A stretch of DNA of 45,666 bases from Granulicella sp. (GCA_027335345.1 DAHWOF010000005.1:1-45666); one strand, 5' to 3'. Shown: positions 8,462 through 17,493, numbered from the stretch's first letter. Translations and numbers: made by a program. The notes: generated from the letters alone by a model not told the origin.

Positions 8462-11194
8462 CTATGGCTCTGTCGCACGGTTCACATCGAGCGCCACAAA
8501 ACGCAGCAAATCGGCGTTGCTCATCTCCGTCAGCAGCGCCTCGCCGCCGCCGTCGAGCAGATTCCGCGCCAAGGCAGTCTTCTCTGCAATCAACGCATCG
8601 ATCTTCTCCTCCACCGTGCCGCGACAGATGAACTTGTGCACCAGAACATTGCGCTTTTGGCCGATGCGAAAGGCGCGGTCCGTGGCCTGATTCTCGACGG
8701 CGGGATTCCACCAGCGGTCGAAGTGAATCACATGCGAGGCTGCGGTCAGATTCAGCCCTGTGCCGCCGGCCTTGAGCGAAAGAACAAAGAACGGCGGTCC
8801 ATGGTCACGCTGAAACGCCTCCACCAGCTCGCGCCGCTTGCCAACCGCGGTCTGGCCATGCAAAGTCAGCCCTGGCCGCCCGAAGATTCGCGCCAGAAAA
8901 TCCGCCAGCGGCGCCGTCACCTCCCGGAACTGCGTAAAGACCAGCGCCTTTTCCTGCCGCTCCGCCAGTTCCTCGCAGATCTCTTTGAGACGCGCAAATT
9001 TTCCGCTCTCTTCTTCAGCGTAACTATTGTCCCCGGTCCATTGCGACGGGTGGTTGCAGATTTGCTTCAGGCGCATCAGCGAGGCCAGCACGATGCCGCG
9101 TCGCTGGATGCCGTCGGCCCCGTCGACGGCGGCGGCCAGTTCGCGCACCGCCTGCTCGTAGAGCGCAGCCTGTCTCCGGCTCAATCCGCACCAGGCGTTT
9201 ACCTCGGATTTTTCCGGCAGATCGGCGATCACGCTCTTGTCAGTCTTGAGACGGCGCAGGATATACGGCCGCACCAGCGTGCGCAGCGGAGCATAAGGAT
9301 TCGCGCTCCCCGGAGAGCCTGTCCTTGGCTCGTTGGGCTTGGCAGATTCTTGAGACATCTGCTTTGCCAGGCGGCCAAAGGCCTTGGCGCTGCCCAGCAG
9401 CCCGGGATTAAGGAAATCGAAGAGCGACCAGAGATCGGAGAGACGATTCTCGACCGGTGTGCCTGTCAGCGCGATGCGGCCCTCGGCGCGGAGCTCCTTT
9501 ACCGCGCGGCTTTGGCGCGTGCCCGCGTTGCGGATCGCCTGCGCTTCGTCAAGGATCACAAACCTCCAGTCGCGGCTGTGCAGCCACTCCAGCCGGGTGA
9601 GCATGGTGTAGGTGGTGATGATCAGATCGCAAGCTTGGGCTACGTCGCTAGCCTCGGTGACGCCCTCTGAAGGATGCGCAATCAGCGTTGTCAGCGAGGG
9701 TGCAAAGCGCTCGATCTCCGCCTTCCAGTTGGCGATGAGCGAGGCTGGAACTACCAGCAGACTGGGCTTGCCCGTCTCCTCCGCTTCCTGCTTCTGATGC
9801 AGCAGCAGGGCAATCACCTGCACGGTTTTTCCCAGGCCCATGTCGTCGGCAAGGCACGCACCCAGGCCAAGCCGGGTGAGAAATCTGAGCCAGTGGACTC
9901 CAGTCTTCTGATACGGGCGCAGGGCCCCGCGCAACCCCTCCGGAAGCTCATCGTGTCCCGCATCCGGCGAACGCAGTTCGCCGAGCAACTGCTCCAGGTC
10001 GCCGCCGGCGGAGATCCCGGTCCACGCGCGTGCCGCCGCGAAGGGCTCCTCGCCCGCATCGTGCCCCAGCGCGACGCCGGCCAGCAGACGCATCCCTTCA
10101 AAGAAGGTGAGGCCGCCGTTGCGGGCCTCGCGCTCGACTCGCTTCCACTGCCGCAACGCCTCCGTCAGTTGCTCCCGATCGATCTCAACCCATTTGCCGC
10201 GCAAAAAAACCAGACCGCTCTCCGAGCTGAGGAGCTGCTCGATCTCCTGCTCGTCGAGCGTCTCACCGTCCAGCACCGTTCGCACCGAAAATTTCAGCAG
10301 CGCATCCACACCGAGCTTTCCCTTCAGCCGCTCGCCGATCTTCACGCTCACCACCGGACGGGGCGGCTGCGTGGCCTTCCACCAGTCGGGCACGCGAACG
10401 ATCAGGCCGCTGGATTCCAGCGCCGGTATGGACTGCAAAAAGTGATAGGCTTCGCGCGGCTTCCAGGCTAACGGCTGATAGATTCCACCCGAGTCCGCCA
10501 GTTCCTTCACCCAGGCGACGGACTCGGCTGCCTGCTGAATCGGCTGCAGGAGTGCTAGCAGCGCCGCTCGGTTTTTCCCGCCTGCGTACTCCTCCAGCGC
10601 GCGGCCCAGCGGCAGATGCTGGGCTTTGCCCTGCGCGGAGAGACGCGTGGCATAGGTGGCCAGAAAGGCAAATGGAAACTCCGGGTCACGCTTGTTCTCA
10701 GCCAGATGAAAGCTCACGCGGCCCACGGCTCGCCAGGCGGGATTGAGCTGGTGCAAAAACTCGCGGGCGCCGCCTCCAGAGGCGCTCGCCTGCTGGCGCA
10801 CCAGGCTGTCCAGTTCTTGCCACCATGCCACAAGATGTTCCGGGCTCAGATACTCCAGCCCGCGCATGGGCGGCGCCTGCAAGGCCGCGGCCGCAAACTC
10901 TTCCGCGCCCGGCGCGGGCATCCTGGGCAGCTCGGTGGCCCCAGAGATCTCTGGCGCGTGACAAAGGGCCGTCAGATAACGGCAGGCGAACTCACGCGCC
11001 CAGGCGAACTCCGGCGGCAGAGGAGACGTAAGTTCGCGGGAGCCCAGCCCGAGCAGCCCATGCGCCTGCGACTCCGAGAAGGCTCGCCGAACCCGCTCGG
11101 GCCAGGAACCCTCCGGCCGCTCGACCTCGGAATCTGCATCGAGAACAAACAACCGCCCATGGGGAGAAATTGAAAGCGAAACACTCACTTCCAT
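8462..11194 (-). CDS. SNF2/RapA-family DEAD-like helicase/ATPase
   Basis: About 910-aa Swi2/Snf2 ATPase that would translocate on double-stranded nucleic acid to remodel protein-DNA complexes. Seen: a long N-terminal region with an SNF2-associated module (about 1-430); helicase domain 1 with Walker A DDMGLGKT (K456), Walker B LDEAQ (about 548-552) and LTGTPVENRLSDLWSLF; then helicase domain 2 with FTQFREVT, SLKAGGTGLNLTAAS and DRWWNPAVENQATDRAFRIGQ. All motifs look intact. Start: ATG 11194 (MEVSVSLS) preceded by AAGG; TTG 11206 is an in-frame alternative. A rho-independent terminator upstream (11287-11333) separates it from the chaperone operon, so it probably has its own promoter and forms a unit with the SWIM gene. 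An N-terminal fragment of a second copy lies at 6948-7052. Confidence 0.93.
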   Translation of the reverse strand: MEVSVSLSISPHGRLFVLDADSEVERPEGSWPERVRRAFSESQAHGLLGLGSRELTSPLPPEFAWAREFACRYLTALCHAPEISGATELPRMPAPGAEEFAAAALQAPPMRGLEYLSPEHLVAWWQELDSLVRQQASASGGGAREFLHQLNPAWRAVGRVSFHLAENKRDPEFPFAFLATYATRLSAQGKAQHLPLGRALEEYAGGKNRAALLALLQPIQQAAESVAWVKELADSGGIYQPLAWKPREAYHFLQSIPALESSGLIVRVPDWWKATQPPRPVVSVKIGERLKGKLGVDALLKFSVRTVLDGETLDEQEIEQLLSSESGLVFLRGKWVEIDREQLTEALRQWKRVEREARNGGLTFFEGMRLLAGVALGHDAGEEPFAAARAWTGISAGGDLEQLLGELRSPDAGHDELPEGLRGALRPYQKTGVHWLRFLTRLGLGACLADDMGLGKTVQVIALLLHQKQEAEETGKPSLLVVPASLIANWKAEIERFAPSLTTLIAHPSEGVTEASDVAQACDLIITTYTMLTRLEWLHSRDWRFVILDEAQAIRNAGTRQSRAVKELRAEGRIALTGTPVENRLSDLWSLFDFLNPGLLGSAKAFGRLAKQMSQESAKPNEPRTGSPGSANPYAPLRTLVRPYILRRLKTDKSVIADLPEKSEVNAWCGLSRRQAALYEQAVRELAAAVDGADGIQRRGIVLASLMRLKQICNHPSQWTGDNSYAEEESGKFARLKEICEELAERQEKALVFTQFREVTAPLADFLARIFGRPGLTLHGQTAVGKRRELVEAFQRDHGPPFFVLSLKAGGTGLNLTAASHVIHFDRWWNPAVENQATDRAFRIGQKRNVLVHKFICRGTVEEKIDALIAEKTALARNLLDGGGEALLTEMSNADLLRFVALDVNRATEP

Positions 11195-11286
11195 CACCTT
11201 AACCAATCCGCGCCTCAGCGCGAAACAAGAGCCGCATCGACTCGATCCGCGGCCTACAGCGAAACCAGAATCCTTTCACCCCCCCC

Positions 11287-11333
11287 AAAAAACAAGAGCA
11301 GGTGAGCAGTCTGATGCAATTGACCTTCTCTTG
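11287..11333 (-). terminator. Rho-independent terminator of the chaperone operon
   Basis: On the minus strand an 11-nt stem with one mismatch (CAAGAGAAGGT pairing with ACCTGCTCTTG; + strand 11323-11333 and 11293-11303) is followed at once by six T (A run 11287-11292 on the + strand) and then eight G. It lies 76 bp after the zinc-ribbon gene and before the SNF2 start, so it ends transcription of the Hsp70 operon. Confidence 0.75.
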
Positions 11334-11408
11334 TGCTTTTCATGGCGAGCCGATCTCTTCCGGAGCCAGACTCGCCTGGCGGCGACCAAGCCGGTCGGCG
11401 CGCAGGCA

Positions 11409-11843
11409 TTACTTCGCAGGAGCGAGACAGGCGCAAAGAATGCGCAACAGGGCGCCGTGCGGGGTTGAGCGCAGTCGCTCGGCCTCTTCGACGCAGGCCA
11501 GCGCCTGGCGGAAGTTGCCCTCGCCGAGTAGTTCTCGCGCACGTCCGCGCAAGCGGAAGGCGTGCGCCGAGAGCAAAAGCAGGGGGCTGAGATCGGCGCC
11601 GCAGCGCGAACAGATCTCCGCGCCGCGGAAACGCGCCCGGCAGACAGGGCATACAACTGGCGCGGAGGCCTCCGGGAGCGTGGCAGGCAAGCGGACGGCA
11701 GTCCCACTATTTTCTGGATGCTCTTCCGGGGCCCTTTCATGACCTACCGCCGGACTGACCGGCATCTCTTCCGGCGCTGGAGAAACCGCTGGTGTCGCCG
11801 CGAAGATCTCCGAGGCTGCTGCGGAAGGCGATTTCGTGCTCAT
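11409..11843 (-). CDS. Zinc-ribbon protein, 144 aa
   Basis: Last gene of the chaperone operon; its ATG overlaps the Hsp70 stop by 4 bp (ATGA). Seen: a disordered Pro/Ala/Glu-rich N-terminus (residues 1-60), a CPVC...CSRC zinc ribbon (C65, C68, C78, C81), then a helical C-terminus (AHAFRLRGRARELLGEGNFRQALACVEEAERL) that looks like a single TPR-like hairpin. No enzymatic motif. Inferred role: an adaptor or client-handling partner of the neighbouring Hsp70. I do not recognise a named family. Confidence 0.8.
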   Translation of the reverse strand: MSTKSPSAAASEIFAATPAVSPAPEEMPVSPAVGHERAPEEHPENSGTAVRLPATLPEASAPVVCPVCRARFRGAEICSRCGADLSPLLLLSAHAFRLRGRARELLGEGNFRQALACVEEAERLRSTPHGALLRILCACLAPAK

Positions 11844-13696
11844 GGATGGCCCTCGACGAAGAACAGAAGCTCGCGCAGGCTCTCGGTCGACTCCTTCAGC
11901 GCCTGCACGTCTCCGGCTTCGAGCGCGGTCTCGATGGCCTGGTTCAGATCCACGATCTCTTCGCGATCTTCGTCGTGAACGCTTGTGAGCAGAGCGCGAG
12001 CGCGCTCGACCAGTTGCTGCGCCTCTTCGGCGGAGGCGCTGGATATCGCCGCTCCTCCCCCATTTGCAAGATCCGACCGGTTGCCCTCGACAACCTGGAA
12101 ACCGTTCGCTGCGGTTTCGTCTTCTCCCAAATCGTCGCTCTCAAAATCCTCTGCATCCTCGTCCGCGCCGGCGCGGGCGGCAAAAAGAGACTCCAGGCGC
12201 TTGCGGGCTTCCGCGATCTCCGCATCGGTCTTCGTTTCAAGGGCGCGCGCGATCCGAATGTGCTTTGAAAGGCCGGTGCGTTTCTCGATGGCCGTTACGT
12301 GCAGGATGCCGTCCAGATCGAGGTTCATGCGGCAGAGAACCTCGTTGCCGTCGCGTATGGGCGTCAGGCCCTCGACGCGAAAGTTGCCCACCAGGATGTT
12401 GCGCAGCGCGTCCTCATCTTCGCCCTCGTAGACGTGGATGTCCACCTCCTCCTGGAAGGGATGTGAGGTGAAAAACCGCTCGGTGCGCGTCACCGGAAGC
12501 GGCGTGTTGCGGCGCACGATGGGCTTGTAGCAGTGCGGATAGAACGCGCCGCCGCGCTCGCCGAGATAGGAGATGCCGAACGAGTAGGGCGTTACATCCA
12601 CCAGCACACGGTCCACCTCGCGACCGGCTAGCCGTGAGGCCATCACGCCGGCGCCGAGCGCAACGCAGAGGTCGGGATGAATCTCTCCGCGCGGCTCCAG
12701 CCGAGTGCGTTCCTCGATCATCCGCGCCACCAAAGGCGTGCGCGTGGATCCGCCGACGAGCAGGATCGCATCGAGATCGGCCGGCGTCTTGCCCGCATCG
12801 GCGAGCACCTTCGAGAGATGCTCCATGGTCTTTTCCACCAGCGGGCCGATCATCGCTTCGTAGCGCTCGCGCGTGATCTCCACCTCCAGATGCAGCGGCT
12901 TGCCGTCGACGACCGCCAGAGAATCTTCTCGGACAGTCACCTCGGGCTCGAAGCTCAGACGGCGCTTGGCCTCTTCGGCCGCCCACCAGAGGCGTGCATG
13001 CGCCGCCGGGTGGCCCTGGCGCAGGTCGACGCCGTGGCGCGATTGAAACTCGCTGAAGAGATGCTCGGCCAGCAGGTCGTTAAAGTCGTCTCCACCCAGG
13101 CGGTTGTCGCCGTGGCTGGCCAGCACCTCGGTGACCTCGCCTTCGAGCGCCACCAGTGAAACATCAAATGTCCCGCCGCCCAGGTCGTAGACGAGCGCCG
13201 TATGACGCTGGCCCTCGCCATAGGCCAGGCTGGCGGCCGTCGGTTCGTTGAGGATGCGCACGGCATCTAGACCGGCCAGACGAGCAGCCTCGCGCGTGGC
13301 CTGCCGCTGCGCGTCTGAGAAATAGGCGGGCACGGTGATCACGGCCCTGCTGACGGGCCGCCCGAGCTGGCGACCTGCCCACGCTGCCAGTTCGCGCAGA
13401 ATCAGCGACGAAATCTCCTGCGGCGTGAACTCGCGATCGCCCAGCCGCACGGTTTCGTTCGTTCCCATCTTGCGCTTGATGCTGCGCACGGTGCGTTCCG
13501 GGTACAGCACGAGCTGATTGCGCGCGGCTTCGCCTACCAGCAACTCTCCGGTCGGCGAAAGACCGACCACCGAGGGCAAAATGTTTTTGCCGCCCGACTC
13601 CAGCACGACGACCTTGCCATCCACAAAGGCCGCGACCTCGGAGTTCGTGGTGCCCAGATCGATGCCGACAATGAATTCCTCCGTTGCATCTTCCAT
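11840..13696 (-). CDS. Hsp70-family chaperone (DnaK-like paralogue)
   Basis: 618-aa Hsp70. ATPase domain: GIDLGTTNS at 11-19, a phosphate-2 loop in VYDLGGGTFDVSL, NEPTAASLAYGEG, and LLVGGSTRTPLV. The substrate-binding domain follows (VRRNTPLPVTRTERFFTSHPFQ interrupted by variable positions, then EGLTPIRDGN). A short acidic C-terminal region replaces the usual lid tail. Start: ATG 13696, with AAGGAG 8 nt upstream; the upstream GTG at 13705 overlaps that ribosome site. It is flanked by GrpE-like and J-domain genes, so it has its own exchange factor and J partner, unlike a typical dnaK locus (no dnaJ of full length, no hrcA). Probably a specialised Hsp70 working with the 899-aa operon protein. 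Confidence 0.93.
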   Translation of the reverse strand: MEDATEEFIVGIDLGTTNSEVAAFVDGKVVVLESGGKNILPSVVGLSPTGELLVGEAARNQLVLYPERTVRSIKRKMGTNETVRLGDREFTPQEISSLILRELAAWAGRQLGRPVSRAVITVPAYFSDAQRQATREAARLAGLDAVRILNEPTAASLAYGEGQRHTALVYDLGGGTFDVSLVALEGEVTEVLASHGDNRLGGDDFNDLLAEHLFSEFQSRHGVDLRQGHPAAHARLWWAAEEAKRRLSFEPEVTVREDSLAVVDGKPLHLEVEITRERYEAMIGPLVEKTMEHLSKVLADAGKTPADLDAILLVGGSTRTPLVARMIEERTRLEPRGEIHPDLCVALGAGVMASRLAGREVDRVLVDVTPYSFGISYLGERGGAFYPHCYKPIVRRNTPLPVTRTERFFTSHPFQEEVDIHVYEGEDEDALRNILVGNFRVEGLTPIRDGNEVLCRMNLDLDGILHVTAIEKRTGLSKHIRIARALETKTDAEIAEARKRLESLFAARAGADEDAEDFESDDLGEDETAANGFQVVEGNRSDLANGGGAAISSASAEEAQQLVERARALLTSVHDEDREEIVDLNQAIETALEAGDVQALKESTESLRELLFFVEGHP

Positions 13697-13708
13697 TTCG
13701 CTCACTCC

Positions 13709-14476
13709 TTATCCTTCTCTGCCCGCGCGCGCCACCTTGACCTGGGCCGGGCGATAGACTGCTCCATTCCACTCGTAGCCATTGCGGAAGACCTCGACGA
13801 CGGTTCCTTCCGGAACGGTCTCCGTCAGCTCGACGGCAATGGCGCTCATTGTGAGCGGGTCAAAAGGTCGAGCGAGGCAGCGGAGAGGGCGCACGCCAAA
13901 CTCGCGCAAAGCCTCTTCAAGCCGGTCCAGCGTGAGGCTGCTGCCGGCCACCAGCGACTCGGCCAGTTCCCTCGCCTTTCCCGTTGTCTTATCCTCCCGG
14001 CCCAGAAGCCTGCTCAGCCGCGAGGGACGCCATTGCGCCAGATCTTCGGCGGCGGCGCGGGCCGTCGTCACCGTGCGCTCCAGCCGCTCGTGCAGTTCGA
14101 GCAGAAGATTGATCTGCGGTTGGAGCGGCACGGGCTCTACTTCGCTCTCCGGGCCGTCTTCGCTCCGGCTCGTCATCGCTTCCAGGTTTTCGCTCAGCAG
14201 CTTGAACTGGCGGCCCTGAAGGCGCACCTCCTGCGCAAGCACCGTCATCGCCGACCACAAACCGTAGAGATCGCAGCCGCTCTCAGGCCGGTCAAGCTCC
14301 GGCAGCGGCTCGCCGGCTTTGAGCGCGGCCAGCAGCGCCGCGGGCAGCGCGGGCTGGGGTTCCTCCGCAAGAGCGCGATCAAGCCAGCGCGCTAAGGCCG
14401 CCAGGATGCGCTCGCGCTCCGGCGATGCGTTGGCCGGCTGAGAAGTCTCCGGAAGTTCCGGCAAAGTGGATTCCAT
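13709..14476 (-). CDS. GrpE-like nucleotide exchange factor
   Basis: 255 aa. The C-terminal 70 residues carry the GrpE head pattern: RPFDPLTMSAIAVELT, then VPEGTVVEVFRNGYEWN and GAVYRPAQVKVAR. A central helical region (about 80-170) with QPQINLLLELHERLERT fits the long dimer helix. The N-terminal 75 residues (LPELPETSQPANASPERE) are an extension not usual in GrpE. Known family role: ADP release from Hsp70. It lies 12 bp before the Hsp70 start and 3 bp after the J-protein stop, so translation is probably coupled. Its extra domain suggests a partner dedicated to this Hsp70. Confidence 0.88.
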   Translation of the reverse strand: MESTLPELPETSQPANASPERERILAALARWLDRALAEEPQPALPAALLAALKAGEPLPELDRPESGCDLYGLWSAMTVLAQEVRLQGRQFKLLSENLEAMTSRSEDGPESEVEPVPLQPQINLLLELHERLERTVTTARAAAEDLAQWRPSRLSRLLGREDKTTGKARELAESLVAGSSLTLDRLEEALREFGVRPLRCLARPFDPLTMSAIAVELTETVPEGTVVEVFRNGYEWNGAVYRPAQVKVARAGREG

Positions 14477-14479
14477 AGT

Positions 14480-14797
14480 TTATTTTCCTTGTAAAACCGC
14501 CAGCCATGCCCCCGAGCCGGCATAACGTGGCCGGCCGGCGCCGCCGATTGTGGCAGAAAGAGCGGAGGTTAAGCTCTGATTCCGGCCTGCGGAAAAGATC
14601 ATCAGGCGCGCGCGTTGTCGGCGGTCACGCAACTGCTCATAGGCCTCGCGCACGCGCTCAAACTCCTCGGGCGCCCGATCCGGTGGATAGAGCTTGAGCC
14701 TGGCCAGATACGCGGCGCGAATCGCCTCGTCGTCCGCGCTCTGCTCGATGCCCAGGACGACATACGGATCGGAACTCAGATGGGAGGTTGGATTCAT
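14480..14797 (-). CDS. Short J-domain protein with PPD in place of HPD
   Basis: 105 aa. Residues 10-65 have J-domain pattern (DPYVVLGIEQSADDEAIRAAY, with helix II LARLKLYPPDRAPEEF and helix III EAYEQLRDRRQRARL). The invariant HPD that stimulates Hsp70 ATPase is PPD at 38-40. The remaining 40 residues have no recognised zinc or substrate domain. Its start overlaps the stop of the 899-aa gene by 4 bp. Either this J-domain docks on its Hsp70 without the canonical His, or it acts as a regulator. Small J-like proteins with YPPDR are encoded beside such Hsp70s in other bacteria as far as I recall. Confidence 0.85.
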   Translation of the reverse strand: MNPTSHLSSDPYVVLGIEQSADDEAIRAAYLARLKLYPPDRAPEEFERVREAYEQLRDRRQRARLMIFSAGRNQSLTSALSATIGGAGRPRYAGSGAWLAVLQGK

Positions 14798-17493
14798 GAT
14801 TCTTCTCCAAAGAGCGAGCTTTGTCCGGGTGCGGGCGAACGGCTCGCGCGTGCTTTCTTTCGCTCGGTCTGGTTTGCGCTGCGACGATGTTGATCAACGT
14901 CCTCAGAGCCCCCGGCCAGGTCATCGAGGATGCTCGGCCGATCTTCAGGAGGAATGCGGCGAAAGATCGCTTCGAAGCTGCGCTCGAAAGCCTCAAAGGC
15001 TTCGTCCATGGTCATTGCCTCTTCTTCCTCGTCCTCGCCTTCGTCGATTGGTTCGTCCCATGCATCCTCCATGCCATCCGTTCCGCCTTCTTGATGCGCG
15101 GCCAACTGCTTCGCGTAGCCCGGGCGCTTGTATTCGCTCTCCACCGGCAGCACGTCACGCTTCCGCTCTTCGTCGAGGATGGCGTTGAGCAGATCGTTGG
15201 CGAGCGGGCGCGCGATCCAATCTTGATTGAAATAGGGCCGCCAACGCATGGCGGACCGGGCACGGTTTTGCATTGCATCGAGAATCTTTTCGGACAGAAC
15301 CGCATCGCGTTCGTTGCGCGCCAGCGCCAGCGCCGCGGCCAGGCAGCCATGTTTTTGTTCGTAGGCCCAAAAAGGCAGGCAGCGGGCGCGCAAAAGCAAG
15401 AAGTGCGCGGTGGCGCTGCTCCCGGCCATCCCTGCGGCCGACAGCCCATAAGCCAGCTCGCGCGCATCGTTCTTGAGCGCCGCCTCGCCCAACGCCAGCA
15501 GTTGCGCAACGTCCAGACCGCTTGCGGCCTTGTGAAACTCGGCCACCCGATCTTCCGGCCACAGGGCGCCTACCGCAACCGCCACACCGCCAAGCTCGCC
15601 CACCTGGCAGATGCGGGCTGCCTGCGTCAGCAGATCCGCAGGCGACGCCGAGCGCGGATCGAAGTGCGGGAACCCGGCGAGAGGATGGATTCGGGCGGCT
15701 CCAGAGATTGATTTCAGCAGGAGATCTCTACCCGCTGCGCCTGCCAACTGCTCCAACGCCGCTTGTTTGGCGTGTACCGCATCACGGTCGTTCTCAAGAT
15801 CCGCGCAGAACCAATCGAACGCGCAGCTCAGAAGAGTGCACTCGCGCAGCGTGCCCTCTGGAAGCAGGCCAATGGCTTCAATCTCGTGGCGCGCCAGATG
15901 CGTCTTGGACTCCCGCAGGTGGCGCAGCGCCGCTGCTGACAGCAAACGCAGACGCGCCCGCCGCACCGCCGGATTCAGCCCGTCGATCTTCTCCGCCTCC
16001 TCAAGATAGCCCAGCGACTTCTTGTACGCCTTTCGCTCTTCCGCAGACTCCAGCAGGTAGAGCAGAGGGCGCGGATCTTTCGGCAACGCCTTGCGCCAGC
16101 GCTCGGCCGCGGCGTCGGCATCCCTTGGCTTGGCCTTCTTCTTCGCCCAGTTGAGCCAAGCCTCAAAGCACTCCGCGCAGGGATCAGCCTGACAGGCGCG
16201 CGCAAACAGCGGCTCCGGCGAGGCAAACAGATTTTTCATCTGTCGCAGCTCGCTCGAACGCCACATCCCGTCATCGTAGATCAGATCCTCAATCTCGTGA
16301 CGCGACAGCTTTTGCACCAGTTGCGCCATGTGCAGCGATAGCACGCCGTCTTCCACACTGCCGGCGGGAAACCACTTGAGGCGGATGGCATCTTCGCGAA
16401 AGCGATCCCATGCGATCACCGCATGACCAGGATCCATCTCCTCCATCTTGAGGGCCATTGCACGCAGAAGATACGCATCCTTCCGAACCGCGCCCAAAAT
16501 GCGCTCCGCGCGTGAAGGTGAAAAGTCCAGATCCAGCAGACTCGCCGCCATCTGCTGCCGCAGCCGCTCGCGCGTCTCTGTATCCAGAGAAGCGCTCGCT
16601 TCCATGACCTTACGCGCAGCTTGTTCGATAGGCTGAGGCTTGCCTGCGCTTGCAGCCCGGTCGAACGCTTCGGCGGCTCGCCGCAGCTCGGCTTCCCGGC
16701 CGCCGACCATCTCCACCAGGCGTTGCGCCGCCGCCGTCAGCGGACCCGTCTCCGCTCCGCACAGCTTCTCAAGCGCCGGCACAAGCCGCGCGGGAACGCT
16801 GTCGGCGGCAATCGTCCTGAGCCACCTGCGGCACGCCTCATATTCGCCGCGATAGTAGCTATCGATGGCGCGAATCAACCCCTTCCAACTGGCCAGGGGA
16901 CCGCGCCGCGGAACCTCAGGCAACGCGATTTGCTCGGCGTCCACTGGCCCGCGCGTCACGGCCTCGAAGGCCACCGCCAGCGCGCCTGCCGCCACCCGCA
17001 GGGGATGGTTCGCCGCGAGAGTGCTCACCTTCGCCAGCGCGCCCAGATCCTCCATACGCTGACGAACAAGAGCCTCGATCCGTTCCCGCTCCTCTGGCGC
17101 CAGATCCGGCTTGCCCAGTGGCGCAACAGTCGCCTCGAAGCGGCCCTCCAACAGCTCAATCTCCTGCTCGATGCCGCCCAACCGCTCAATCGAGCGTGGT
17201 ATCCGCCCGCGCACAATCTCGACCAGCGTCTTGGCCTCAGCCGTCATGCGCAGCTTCAACAGATCCTCGATGCGCGCCCGATAGGCATCCGCCAGCAGCG
17301 CTTCGGACTCCTCGCTCCCGCAGCGTTTGTGTAGATCCTTGGCCATCTGCAAAGCCGCCTTCGAGTGCCGCTCGCGGATCTGCGCATAGACTTGCTCGCG
17401 TTCCTCGGCCGTCAGTTGCGCACGCGCCTGCGCCGCCGGACCAGGGTCGCCGCGCACCTCCACCGAATTCCTGGAATGGGATCTCTTCGCCAT
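14794..17493 (-). CDS. Large alpha-helical (TPR-like) protein, first gene of the chaperone operon, 899 aa
   Basis: No named family recognised. Seen: long, almost entirely helical, rich in Ala, Glu, Arg and Leu, with repeated hairpin-like segments (for example EAWLNWAKKKAKPRDADAAA and ERWRKALPKDPRPLLYLLES), suggesting a TPR-like solenoid. There is a cluster of cysteines in CQADPCAEC, a very acidic patch near the C-terminus (DEGEDEEEEAMTMDEAFEAF) and a basic tail (NQTERKKARASRS). No signal peptide or membrane segment. Start: ATG 17493 (MAKRSHSRN); TTG 17514 is in frame but overlaps GGAGG. It is translationally coupled to the J-protein gene. Inferred role: scaffold or client of the dedicated Hsp70 system. 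Confidence 0.85.
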   Translation of the reverse strand: MAKRSHSRNSVEVRGDPGPAAQARAQLTAEEREQVYAQIRERHSKAALQMAKDLHKRCGSEESEALLADAYRARIEDLLKLRMTAEAKTLVEIVRGRIPRSIERLGGIEQEIELLEGRFEATVAPLGKPDLAPEERERIEALVRQRMEDLGALAKVSTLAANHPLRVAAGALAVAFEAVTRGPVDAEQIALPEVPRRGPLASWKGLIRAIDSYYRGEYEACRRWLRTIAADSVPARLVPALEKLCGAETGPLTAAAQRLVEMVGGREAELRRAAEAFDRAASAGKPQPIEQAARKVMEASASLDTETRERLRQQMAASLLDLDFSPSRAERILGAVRKDAYLLRAMALKMEEMDPGHAVIAWDRFREDAIRLKWFPAGSVEDGVLSLHMAQLVQKLSRHEIEDLIYDDGMWRSSELRQMKNLFASPEPLFARACQADPCAECFEAWLNWAKKKAKPRDADAAAERWRKALPKDPRPLLYLLESAEERKAYKKSLGYLEEAEKIDGLNPAVRRARLRLLSAAALRHLRESKTHLARHEIEAIGLLPEGTLRECTLLSCAFDWFCADLENDRDAVHAKQAALEQLAGAAGRDLLLKSISGAARIHPLAGFPHFDPRSASPADLLTQAARICQVGELGGVAVAVGALWPEDRVAEFHKAASGLDVAQLLALGEAALKNDARELAYGLSAAGMAGSSATAHFLLLRARCLPFWAYEQKHGCLAAALALARNERDAVLSEKILDAMQNRARSAMRWRPYFNQDWIARPLANDLLNAILDEERKRDVLPVESEYKRPGYAKQLAAHQEGGTDGMEDAWDEPIDEGEDEEEEAMTMDEAFEAFERSFEAIFRRIPPEDRPSILDDLAGGSEDVDQHRRSANQTERKKARASRSPAPGQSSLFGEES

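Noticed and set aside
7151-17493. A single seven-gene SNF2-SWIM-chaperone operon
   Set aside because: A rho-independent terminator at 11287-11333 and a gap of about 215 bp separate the two groups, so they are reported as two units.
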